Virus record (IMG/VR): IMGVR_UViG_3300005613_000448
Location: 1 to 22,057 of that record
Strand: one strand, 5' to 3'
DNA length: 22,057 nt
From: a virus
The position numbers and the translations under genes were made by a program. The notes under the pieces are model-generated. The model saw nothing but the letters and a program-made list of their open reading frames with translations. It was not told the DNA's origin and did no database searches. This document shows positions 1 through 7,904 of the stretch, piece by piece; positions within the stretch are counted from its first letter, which is position 1; every line of letters begins with the position of its first letter.

Positions 1-882
1 AAAGCAAAGCATCTTCAAAACATTCGTTCTCATGTTCTAAAGGCGGGTGCTGACTCTCACCAGTTCCCTGCTTTCGGGGCATTTGGTACAGCTTATCACG
101 CTGTTGGTGTTGACCTTACTGGTACAACTCAAACCGCAAACCAGGGCGAGAAGGTTATCTATGCTGACCGTCCCCTTATTTCTCACACCATGATTGACAA
201 CCTTCAGGAAATGCTTATGGCTGCTCCTATGCGTCAAGAGTACGCTGCAAACATGGGTAGAGAACTTGGTGAGGTTATTGATAATAACGTTGCCCGTGTC
301 ATTCACGATGGCGCTGTTGCTTCTGCCACCTACACTGGTGGTCCTCAAGGTTATACTTTGACCGATAGTGCTACCTCTCTTGCTGCCATTACAGCGGCTG
401 ATGTTATTGGTTGGATTCACAGCTTTGCCCAGCACCTTGATGACAAGAATGTTCCCGAAGAGGACCGCTTTATTGCTCTTCGTCCCCAACAGTATCGTCT
501 ACTTCTTGACCTTAGCGCAACTACTAACCTTTGGTTGAGCCAGGATTACAAGTCTACGGCTGATACTGCTGAAGGTATGCTCCCCCGCTACGCTGGTTTC
601 AACATCATCAAGTCTACAAACCTTCCTACGGATACCTTTACTGGTGATACTAACCGTATTGACGGTACTGGTGGAACTAAAGGTAACGACTACACAGCAG
701 ACATGGCTAAGAATGTTTGTATTGGCTTCCACAAGAGCGCCGCTGGTGCTGTTCGTGTTGCTGATGTCGCCGTCGAAACTGAGCGTATGATTGAGTTCCA
801 GGCTGACCTCGTTGTCGCTAAGACCATTCTTGGTGTTGGCGTTCTTCGTCCAGAAGCTTGTGGGCGACTTCTCTTCACCTGA
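1..882 (+). CDS. Major capsid protein, T7 gp10A-like (5' end outside window)
   Basis: The frame is open from base 1, so this is the C-terminal 293 residues of a gene that begins upstream; the first in-frame ATG at 190 is internal. The product forms the icosahedral shell (HK97-type fold in T7 relatives). The C-terminus matches T7 gp10A closely as I recall it: IGFHKSAAGAVRVADVAVE, EFQADLVVAKTILGVGVLRP and EACGRLLF align with T7 IGLFMHRSAVGTVKLRDLALE, NFQADQIIAKYAMGHGGLRP and EAAGAVVF. EEDRFIALRPQQYRLLLD matches the T7 segment AADRVFYCDPDSYSAIL. Codon use differs from its neighbours: Arg is almost always CGT/CGC, with one AGA, whereas the following genes prefer AGA, as expected for a very highly expressed gene. 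A terminator-like hairpin follows 27 bases after the stop. T7 gp10A is 345 residues, so roughly 50 or more residues are missing. Confidence 0.96.
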   Translation, partial: KAKHLQNIRSHVLKAGADSHQFPAFGAFGTAYHAVGVDLTGTTQTANQGEKVIYADRPLISHTMIDNLQEMLMAAPMRQEYAANMGRELGEVIDNNVARVIHDGAVASATYTGGPQGYTLTDSATSLAAITAADVIGWIHSFAQHLDDKNVPEEDRFIALRPQQYRLLLDLSATTNLWLSQDYKSTADTAEGMLPRYAGFNIIKSTNLPTDTFTGDTNRIDGTGGTKGNDYTADMAKNVCIGFHKSAAGAVRVADVAVETERMIEFQADLVVAKTILGVGVLRPEACGRLLFT

Positions 883-909
883 TTCTTAGTAATAACTAAA
901 TAACTCTAC

Positions 910-933
910 GGGAAGGGGCTTTGGTCCCTTCCC
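910..933 (+). terminator. Hairpin terminator after the capsid gene (T-phi-like)
   Basis: Perfect 8-bp stem gggaaggg (910-917) / cccttccc (926-933) with an 8-base loop. No T-tract follows; the next bases are acatctaccctttcccc. In T7 the main late terminator for the phage RNA polymerase sits exactly here, between genes 10 and 11, and trims readthrough so capsid mRNA exceeds tail mRNA. The same job is inferred here. An RNA-processing hairpin is the alternative. Confidence 0.75.
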
Positions 934-960
934 ACATCTACCCTTTCCCCATAGAAAATA

Positions 961-1545
961 ATGAACTCCAAAACATCTTGGCTAGAAGCCGTAAATACTA
1001 TGTTACAAGCAGTTGGGGAAAGCCCAGTAAATACACTAACCTCGCCTGGAGTTGATGTCCAGATAGCTATAAACACGCTAGAAGAGGTCAACAAAGAAGT
1101 TCAGAACATGGGCTGGTTCTTCAACTCAGGAAAGAGAACCTATTACCCAGCAGCGGATAACACTATAACTATCCCTTCTGACATCTTACGCTTCTTTGGA
1201 AATAAGAACACACAATACACAACTAAGAGTGGGAAACTATTTGACTTTGAGGATAACACAAATGAGTTCTCAACTTCTATTACTCTTACCGTAGTTGAAA
1301 TACAAGAATGGGATGACTTACCAGAGGCTGCCAGAAGGTTTATTACTATTAGGGCTTCTCGTATGTATGCTGATAGAGTCCTAGGTGATGGGGCTACTGC
1401 TTCCTTTACAAGACAAGATGAGCAAGTAGCATGGCAAGGACTTAGAAAGGAGCAACTAAAAACTTCTCAGAGCGATGTCTTCGGAGCTAGAAATAGACGC
1501 ATCGTAAATAGAGACAACAGCCTAGATAACTTGAATAGGTTCTAA
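961..1545 (+). CDS. Tail tubular protein A (T7 gp11-like adaptor/gatekeeper)
   Basis: A 194-residue protein; T7 gp11 is 196. In T7 a dodecamer of this protein forms the ring joining the portal to the tail nozzle and carries the fibre attachment region. The N-terminal pattern AVNTMLQAVGESPVNTL then NTLEEVNKEVQNMGWFFN matches T7 gp11 AVNDILASIGEPPVSTL and ILNKINRQIQSRGWTFN. The C-terminal half keeps EIQEWDDLPEAARRFITIRASR, the counterpart of T7 [21 protein letters not shown]. The ATG at 961 lies 27 bases after the capsid hairpin; no Shine-Dalgarno sequence is visible in the A-rich leader. The stop overlaps the start of the nozzle gene by one base (TAATG). Confidence 0.95.
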   Translation: MNSKTSWLEAVNTMLQAVGESPVNTLTSPGVDVQIAINTLEEVNKEVQNMGWFFNSGKRTYYPAADNTITIPSDILRFFGNKNTQYTTKSGKLFDFEDNTNEFSTSITLTVVEIQEWDDLPEAARRFITIRASRMYADRVLGDGATASFTRQDEQVAWQGLRKEQLKTSQSDVFGARNRRIVNRDNSLDNLNRF

Positions 1546-3971
1546 TGAGCAACATAAAGATAAATTCAGAAAACCTCATTGGGGGCATTTCTCAAAGTCC
1601 TGTCTCAACAAGACCAACTAATAAGGTCTCAGACATGGTAAACTGTATCCCTTCTAACACAAAAGGGCTTATCAAAAGACCAGGGACTGAACACATTTAT
1701 CCTACCCAGGGAACTCCTGGGGCTCCTACTACTGCTCCTGCTATTGCCAAGTATCACTTTATCAACAGAACTTCTACTGAAAGATACTTGGTAGAAATAA
1801 CTCCTTCAAGCGTTAGAGTTCTAGATGCTTCAGATGGCTCAGAAATAACCGTAACTGAGAGTGATACTTTCACAACTTATCTTACCTCTATGACTGGTCC
1901 AGAGGACATTGAGGTTATTACGGTAGGAGACACAACCATTATCCTGAACAAGAAGGAGACCATTGGAACCGCAGGAACTACCCCAGCAACAACCACTAGT
2001 TCTCAAGGTGGTGCTTATGTATCAGTAGGTGGACCAAAACAAAAATACTCTATTACCCTTACTCTAAATGGAACAGCTTATGGTCCTTATGTATGCGAGA
2101 CTTGGGACGGAAACACTGCTACTGGTGCTGAAATCAGTAGTATTCAAACTCTCGCTATTGCTCAAAAACTAAAGACTGAGATAGACTTAGGTGCTCACGG
2201 CATTACAACCACAAGAGTTGGTTCCGTATTGTCTTTTCAAGTTCCTACTCCTGCTACGGACACTCTATCTATTCATGCTGAGGATGGCTTGGGGGATACT
2301 TCTCTTATTGTATTCACTGAAACCGTTCCTCGTATCAATGGGTATCTTCCAGAAGTCTTTGTAAATGACTTTATTATCAAGATAGTTGGTGATGCTGAAC
2401 TTGAAGGTGATGACTATTATGCCAAGTTTGTAGCAGAAGATGGCTCTTTCTCAAAAGGTTATTGGGAAGAATGTGCTGCCTCCTCCGTCACTTTAGGTTT
2501 AGATGCTTCCACTATGCCACGCTCCTTAGTAGGTGATAGTGGTGGTTTTACCTATGATGCTATTTCATGGGAAAATAGACTTGTAGGAGATACTGGCGAA
2601 AAGTCAAACCCTGACCCGTCTTTCGTAGGTAGAGAGCTGGATGGGGCTTTCTTCTTCAAGGATAGGTTAGGGTTCTTCTCTGGTCCTAACATCATTATGA
2701 GCGAGCAGGGGGAGTATTACAACTTCTACAACACAACGCTTCTTACTTTATTAGACTCAGACCCTATTGATGTAGAGACAAACCACACCAAGATTACCAA
2801 CTTCAAAGAGGCACAACCTTTATTTGATGACATGGTATTCTTTACGGACAGGTCTCAGTTCGTCCTCAGAGGCGCTACTATCCTTTCCCCAAGAACGGTT
2901 CAACTACTTCCTATTACTGACTATGAGTATAACCCCAAGGCAAAACCTATAAGCACTGGTCAAACTATTCTATTCCCATTCAAGAAAGGTCAGCACTCAG
3001 GTATCAAAGAACTATTTAGAGTATCAGAAGAGAACGACATCTATCAGGGAGTAGAAAATACTACTGATGTCCCCGACCTTATTCCTGGTGAAATAGACTT
3101 AGTTGCTCTTACCACCTTGGAAAACATCTTCGTATGTAGAACAAATACAGTAGGTGAGGAAAACATTCTATGGACCTATTCCTACCAGTATAGAGAAGGG
3201 CAAAAGGTTCAAGGTGCTTGGGGTAAATGGGACTTCAATGATGGAAAGCCTCAGCATTTTGAGTTTATAGATAATGACCTTTACATGGTTGTGCGTAGAG
3301 GGGACTATAACTTTTTAGAGTACATTCCCGTATCGACAGGTCTTTCTGATACTAACTCAGACTTCAAAGCGCATCTTGATAGGCGCACTACGGATGCTGA
3401 TTGTTCTAGTATCACTTATGACTCCTTCTATGATAAGACAACCTACGTCCTCAACCTAGCTTGGATAGATGACCCTAACGTAACTGCTATTGTAGTCAAC
3501 TCTGATGACATGACTATCTATCAAACAATTTCCAATACAAGTGCTGAGATAGAAGTTAGAGGAGATACGACAGGAGAACCCGTCTACATTGGTCAGACTT
3601 TTACTCAGTCCGTAGAACTCGCTCCTCCTATTGTAAAGCTTCAACACAATAAAGGAATACAAGGGGAATACGCTCCACCACAAACAGTAAGATACGCTGA
3701 CTTAGTTCTTTCTCAGAGTAGGTATTGTACGGCAAACGTCTCCGTAGACAATAGACCTAGTTATTCTTATACCTATTCAGGTCTACTGGCTGACGAGACC
3801 AATACATCCATTGATAGCGTTTTAGTGGATGATAAGAACTTCCGTATTCCTGTTCATGGAAAGGCACCCGACACAACTATTACATTGGAAAATAGCACTC
3901 CTTATCCTTGTAACTTTATTTCAGCCTACTATCTAATAAACTATAGAATAAGAGGAAGACTCGCACAATGA
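1545..3971 (+). CDS. Tail tubular protein B (T7 gp12-like nozzle)
   Basis: An 808-residue protein; T7 gp12 is 794. Six copies form the tail nozzle through which DNA and internal proteins pass. The N-terminus NLIGGISQSPVSTRPTNKV followed by MVNCIPSNTKGLIKRPGTEHI is diagnostic: T7 gp12 has NLKGGISQQPDILRYPDQ then QVNGWSSETEGLQKRPP. The body is beta-rich with many Thr, Asp and Gly residues; a segment near residue 365 (GAFFFKDRLGFFSGPNIIMS) is typical of this family. Translation is probably coupled to the upstream gene (TAATG) and to the next gene (ATGA). No truncation or frameshift is seen. Confidence 0.96.
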   Translation: MSNIKINSENLIGGISQSPVSTRPTNKVSDMVNCIPSNTKGLIKRPGTEHIYPTQGTPGAPTTAPAIAKYHFINRTSTERYLVEITPSSVRVLDASDGSEITVTESDTFTTYLTSMTGPEDIEVITVGDTTIILNKKETIGTAGTTPATTTSSQGGAYVSVGGPKQKYSITLTLNGTAYGPYVCETWDGNTATGAEISSIQTLAIAQKLKTEIDLGAHGITTTRVGSVLSFQVPTPATDTLSIHAEDGLGDTSLIVFTETVPRINGYLPEVFVNDFIIKIVGDAELEGDDYYAKFVAEDGSFSKGYWEECAASSVTLGLDASTMPRSLVGDSGGFTYDAISWENRLVGDTGEKSNPDPSFVGRELDGAFFFKDRLGFFSGPNIIMSEQGEYYNFYNTTLLTLLDSDPIDVETNHTKITNFKEAQPLFDDMVFFTDRSQFVLRGATILSPRTVQLLPITDYEYNPKAKPISTGQTILFPFKKGQHSGIKELFRVSEENDIYQGVENTTDVPDLIPGEIDLVALTTLENIFVCRTNTVGEENILWTYSYQYREGQKVQGAWGKWDFNDGKPQHFEFIDNDLYMVVRRGDYNFLEYIPVSTGLSDTNSDFKAHLDRRTTDADCSSITYDSFYDKTTYVLNLAWIDDPNVTAIVVNSDDMTIYQTISNTSAEIEVRGDTTGEPVYIGQTFTQSVELAPPIVKLQHNKGIQGEYAPPQTVRYADLVLSQSRYCTANVSVDNRPSYSYTYSGLLADETNTSIDSVLVDDKNFRIPVHGKAPDTTITLENSTPYPCNFISAYYLINYRIRGRLAQ

Positions 3972-4462
3972 TTTACATAAGAGCCAGTATTGAAGAAGAC
4001 ATTCCTAACATTTTAGAAAACCTAAGAGACTCAGATGTAGAAGAGTGTCTTATTACTGGTTCTTCCCCAGAGGAAAACTTACGGACAGGGCTGAAAAGCA
4101 AGCTATGTTTTACTGGAATCATAGATGGAACTCCTGAGTTTATGTTCGGGGCAACAAGACACAGCGATACTATTGGAGTCGCATGGTTATTAGGAACAAA
4201 TAAAATAAATGAAAATAAAAGAGACTTTATCAAAACTACGCCGCTTATGTGGAAAGTTATTTCAGGCAGTTATTCGTATCTTACGAACTTCATTCCAAGT
4301 AGCAACAAAAAGTCTATTAGATGGATTGAGTCGTCTGGTGGGGAGTTCAAAGGAGAGGTTGAAGTGAAAGGTAAAAAGATGAAACAGTTCGTCTACGAGG
4401 TTCCTCAAACTGAAGGAGCAAGGTACGCTGGAGCCTATGATTCCAGCAAGGAGAGTTACTAA
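3968..4462 (+). CDS. gp13-like internal protein with GNAT-like fold
   Basis: A 164-residue protein in the position of T7 gp13 (138 residues), an assembly factor for the internal core. MIYIRASIEEDIPNILENL resembles the T7 gp13 start MMTIRPTKSTDFEVF, and the central stretch with FMFGATRHSDTIGVAWLLGT and the later YLTNFIPSSNKKSIRWIESSGG parallel T7 ... LWNYVWVGNTSHIRFLKTIGA. This is the pattern of a degenerate GNAT acetyltransferase fold: beta strand, substrate loop, then N-S-x-R/K-W-I-E-S-x-G. Whether it acetylates anything is unknown; the acetyl-CoA loop (Q/RxxGxG/A) is not evident, so a structural role is more likely. The start overlaps the previous stop (ATGA); a purine-rich agaggaag lies about 12 bases upstream. 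The 3' end overlaps the next gene by 26 bases. Confidence 0.8.
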   Translation: MIYIRASIEEDIPNILENLRDSDVEECLITGSSPEENLRTGLKSKLCFTGIIDGTPEFMFGATRHSDTIGVAWLLGTNKINENKRDFIKTTPLMWKVISGSYSYLTNFIPSSNKKSIRWIESSGGEFKGEVEVKGKKMKQFVYEVPQTEGARYAGAYDSSKESY

Positions 4463-5054
4463 CATTTGCGGAGCAGCATTACCTCTCATTGGTGCTGGTA
4501 TTGGACTTTTCCAGTCAGCGGAAGCTGCTAGAGCTTCTAGAAGAGCAGCAGCAAGAAACATAGCCAGTATCAACCGCTCAACAGCAAACCAACTTTCAGG
4601 AGCCCGTCAACGCTTCCAAGAAGAGAACATGCGTCTTGAAGATGCTATCAGCGCACAAAAGGAAGATGCTGCGAGAGCAAAAGGAGTAGCCTCTGTCTCA
4701 GCAGGTGAGTCAGGTGTTGGTGGTAGAGGTAGAGAGCGTATCCTTGCCGACATTGAAAGGCAAGAAGGTAGGTTCTTAGAGACTATGGAAATGAATAAAA
4801 AGTTCATGGTCAGAGCTAAGGACCAACAAATAAAAGACATAATGGAAACTGGTTTTGGTAAGATAGAAGCAATCAAGGCAAGTATTGCTCCTGGCCCTTC
4901 TCTATTCAGCACAGCCTTATCTATTGCTGGAGCAGTAGCAGGAACTGATGCTTACCTTATGCAAACTACGGGAGCAGGCCTATTTAGTGCTCCTGGTGGA
5001 CTAACAATGCCCAGTTATCCTCTCCCTAACCCCTCGGCATTCTCTGGATTCTAA
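4437..5054 (+). CDS. Internal virion protein gp14-like
   Basis: A 205-residue protein, close to T7 gp14 (196). In T7 this protein is ejected first and forms the outer-membrane channel of the trans-envelope conduit. Seen: a hydrophobic N-terminal segment (ICGAALPLIGAGIGLF, residues 10-25), then a long Ala/Arg/Glu-rich helix with SIN-R-STANQLSGARQRFQEEN, then GVASVSAGESGVGGRGRERI, which matches the T7 gp14 pattern SIRAAIGESMLEGSSMDRI, and finally an Ala/Gly-rich tail. The ATG at 4437 overlaps the previous gene by 26 bases; it is the start that keeps the hydrophobic N-terminus. The next gene begins 3 bases after the stop. Confidence 0.85.
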   Translation: MIPARRVTNICGAALPLIGAGIGLFQSAEAARASRRAAARNIASINRSTANQLSGARQRFQEENMRLEDAISAQKEDAARAKGVASVSAGESGVGGRGRERILADIERQEGRFLETMEMNKKFMVRAKDQQIKDIMETGFGKIEAIKASIAPGPSLFSTALSIAGAVAGTDAYLMQTTGAGLFSAPGGLTMPSYPLPNPSAFSGF

Positions 5055-5057
5055 ACT

Positions 5058-7904
5058 ATGGCAAAAAGAATAACACCCCAAGACCTATCAAAAGCTAGTA
5101 TTATCCCCCAGGCAACCATTAGGGACACCTACATTCAACAGGGGGTAAAGAAGACTCAGACTCTTTATGACCTAGCTATGCTTCAGGATGTTGCTCCAAA
5201 AATAGCACAAAGTCTAGACCTTCGAGCAGAGGCAGAGGCAGAACAAAAGATAAATGAAGCCCTAGCCAAAGATGGAATAGAAGGGCTCAAGAGTCTGAGT
5301 AAAAGCTACAAGGGCGCTATTCCAGGAGTCTATACTCCACTAGCTAAGGCAAGAACTTCTCAGGCTTTGGCACGAAGAGCTATTGACCTTGAGAAAAGTA
5401 GTATTTCTGAGATTATTGATAAGTACTCAAATGCTGCTAGTGCTGGTGTGAACCTAGAAGTTCCATTCTCGCAAGCAATAAAAGAAGCAAGGGAGTCTAT
5501 TCGTAAAGACCTTCACCCAGAACTAAACTTAGAGATGGTTGAGAAAGGGACTCTTGAGAACTTTTACTACACTACTGAATACAATAAACACTCCGCTAAA
5601 CTACAAGGAAAGGTAGAAGAGGTTGCTTTCCAACTTGAAACACTAAAGAAGGAAAACCAAGCAAAAATAAACTTATACCAAGACATCGGTTCGCTTGTGA
5701 GTTCCAACGTCAAGAACAAAAGGGAGGCTTTGAATGAAATAGCCACTAGTGCTTTTGAGGCAGGAGTTCCAAAAGTAGCAACAGAAGTATTTGCTGAGGT
5801 AAAGTCTCAACTTATTAGAATGGCAAATACAGGAAGGAGTGAGGAAGCTCTTGCTACTCTCATTGACCTGGGCGAAGCTAAAATTGGTCCTATCAGTCTT
5901 TCCGAGGGAGATAATAGAGACTCCTACAACAAACTATTTAGTAGCCTAGCAAGTGCTTCTAGTGGGTCATCTGAGGATAGTTATCTTAGAAACCAGAGAG
6001 TCTACAAAAACCAGTCAGACCTTGCCTTCTCTAAGCAATACTTGAATGAGGAAGAGGGAACCAAGAACCCCGCATTTGAGTTGACAAAAACTACTAACCC
6101 AAAAGAAGCCAACGCTATTTATGAGCAACTAGTAAACCTATCCCCAGAAGAACTTGTCGCTATTGGTGTAAGTTGGGAAGCTAGAAATACATTCCTCGAC
6201 CAAGCAAGAGACCTTCGCTCCTCTATTTCTTCTATTGGAGCAGACAACCAAAGGGCAAGAACATTCCAAATAAAGGAACGGGTTTCCGCTGGTGACTTTG
6301 ATGGAGCATCATCTTTGATAGTTTCTTCACAAGATAGACTCACCTTTGAAGAGGAGTCTGATAAAAAGTTTAGAATAGATAGAGAGGCAGACAATAATAA
6401 AGATGCTGAGTATGTTGTTGACATTTCCATCAAAGGTATTGATGATGCTGACCGTACTTTATTTGGTGACAAGGCAGAGGAGTTTGAGTCTGAGGATAGG
6501 TTTTGGGCAGACATTCAGCAAACCCTAATAGAAGACATCACCAAGACAGAAGACCCTATTAGGAAAAATGAACTTCGCAAGGAACTTCGAGACAAAGTAT
6601 TTGAGCACAAGCAGAGAAGTAACAAGAGAAAAGAAGAGTTCTTAGAGCGGCGTAGAAGTAACGAAGAGACTATTTCTGAAAGAGTATCCAGCGGGGTTCC
6701 TGTATCAGAAGCACTCAGGGGACTTGACATGACCGCTCAGGAAAAGAAGAATGCTATTGGTTCTTTTAGTAGTATGGAGTCAGCAAGGAAGTCAGCTAGA
6801 AGTGCTTTTAGTCGTACAGCCTTGGAAAAAGAGGTAAAGGGTTTTATAGATAACTCTTATGAGTCCTTCGCTGGGGAGAGAGAAGGAGTCGGCGTAGATA
6901 AGGGGTTCGTCCTACCTGATGGAACTATCACCAAAAAGGGCATAGAAGTCCAACAGGCGTATGTTACTAGTATTACACACACTATGGAGAACTTTATGGA
7001 CTCTAATAAAGAACTTCTTATTACTGACCCAGAGGGATACTCTGATAAGTTCAACGAGACACTGAACGCTGCAAAAAGTCAATACAACCCTTTTCTTGCT
7101 GAGGAGCCAACAGCAACAGTACCAAGAGTAACTAATAAAAAGGCAGTAAAAGGAACTCCTATCACACAAAAAGGAAAGAACTTCCCTCTTTACGAAAACA
7201 CAAGAACAACCTTATCTTCTTTTGAGGAATACTCTGGTGAAGCATTCGATGGGAACTTCTCTGATGACCTCGTATCCTCTTTGAACTACAACTCTACTTC
7301 AAAGGAAAGTATCAAGAGAATGTCCTCAGAGTCCAAATGGAACGGAGACCTCATGAGAAGCTTTGTAAGGCACTCTTCTGTCCTTGGTAGCTTTACTTCT
7401 CTTTGGTCTGAGGAGGCTTCAGGGACGCTCGTAGAGGACTCAGGGCTTATTCCTCAGCAGTTAGTAGACCAAGCAGTCCTTCAGTCAAGGGACGAGGCTG
7501 ATAGTGTAGAAGGAAAGGAGAAGCTAAACACCCTAAAAGTATTTAGTATCATCAATAGAGCATACAGCAATGAGTCAATCAAAGAGGGCAACTATCCTCT
7601 TGAGACCGCACAGAAAATGTATTGGGAAGTAAACCAAGAGTATGTCCCTTATGAGGTTCTTTATTCTGGGGTTGGAACCGCCTTTCTATATGATGAAGAG
7701 AAAAATGAGTTCTACCAAGAGAGCATTGTCCCAGAACTAGACATTGAGAACAACTTTGACTATCAAAGAACCAGGGTCGCCACGAACAAAGAAGACCTAT
7801 ACTATCTTGTTTATGAGTCTGGTCAGTTCGACTATCTCTCAAACATTTTAGGTGTGTCCTCTGCTGAGTTCTTCCAAGCACAAAATAACCTACTGAACCA
7901 ATAA
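5058..7904 (+). CDS. Internal virion protein gp15-like
   Basis: A 948-residue, highly charged, mostly helical protein between gp14- and gp16-like genes; T7 gp15 is 747 residues. In T7 it forms the periplasmic part of the DNA-ejection conduit and a layer of the internal core. The assignment rests mainly on position, size and composition: no membrane segment, many Lys/Glu/Ser/Ala helices, and one very charged helix around residues 510-540 (KRKEEFLERRRSNEETIS). The N-terminus MAKRITPQDLSKASIIPQ resembles other T7-like gp15 starts in having Lys/Arg-rich short motifs, but I cannot align it confidently by eye. No Shine-Dalgarno sequence is seen. The last base of the stop is the A of the next ATG (TAATG). 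Confidence 0.75.
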   Translation: MAKRITPQDLSKASIIPQATIRDTYIQQGVKKTQTLYDLAMLQDVAPKIAQSLDLRAEAEAEQKINEALAKDGIEGLKSLSKSYKGAIPGVYTPLAKARTSQALARRAIDLEKSSISEIIDKYSNAASAGVNLEVPFSQAIKEARESIRKDLHPELNLEMVEKGTLENFYYTTEYNKHSAKLQGKVEEVAFQLETLKKENQAKINLYQDIGSLVSSNVKNKREALNEIATSAFEAGVPKVATEVFAEVKSQLIRMANTGRSEEALATLIDLGEAKIGPISLSEGDNRDSYNKLFSSLASASSGSSEDSYLRNQRVYKNQSDLAFSKQYLNEEEGTKNPAFELTKTTNPKEANAIYEQLVNLSPEELVAIGVSWEARNTFLDQARDLRSSISSIGADNQRARTFQIKERVSAGDFDGASSLIVSSQDRLTFEEESDKKFRIDREADNNKDAEYVVDISIKGIDDADRTLFGDKAEEFESEDRFWADIQQTLIEDITKTEDPIRKNELRKELRDKVFEHKQRSNKRKEEFLERRRSNEETISERVSSGVPVSEALRGLDMTAQEKKNAIGSFSSMESARKSARSAFSRTALEKEVKGFIDNSYESFAGEREGVGVDKGFVLPDGTITKKGIEVQQAYVTSITHTMENFMDSNKELLITDPEGYSDKFNETLNAAKSQYNPFLAEEPTATVPRVTNKKAVKGTPITQKGKNFPLYENTRTTLSSFEEYSGEAFDGNFSDDLVSSLNYNSTSKESIKRMSSESKWNGDLMRSFVRHSSVLGSFTSLWSEEASGTLVEDSGLIPQQLVDQAVLQSRDEADSVEGKEKLNTLKVFSIINRAYSNESIKEGNYPLETAQKMYWEVNQEYVPYEVLYSGVGTAFLYDEEKNEFYQESIVPELDIENNFDYQRTRVATNKEDLYYLVYESGQFDYLSNILGVSSAEFFQAQNNLLNQ

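Noticed and set aside
37-489. 150-residue ORF on the minus strand under the capsid gene
   Set aside because: It lies wholly antisense to a confidently identified capsid gene and has no recognisable motif; a shadow of its codon pattern.
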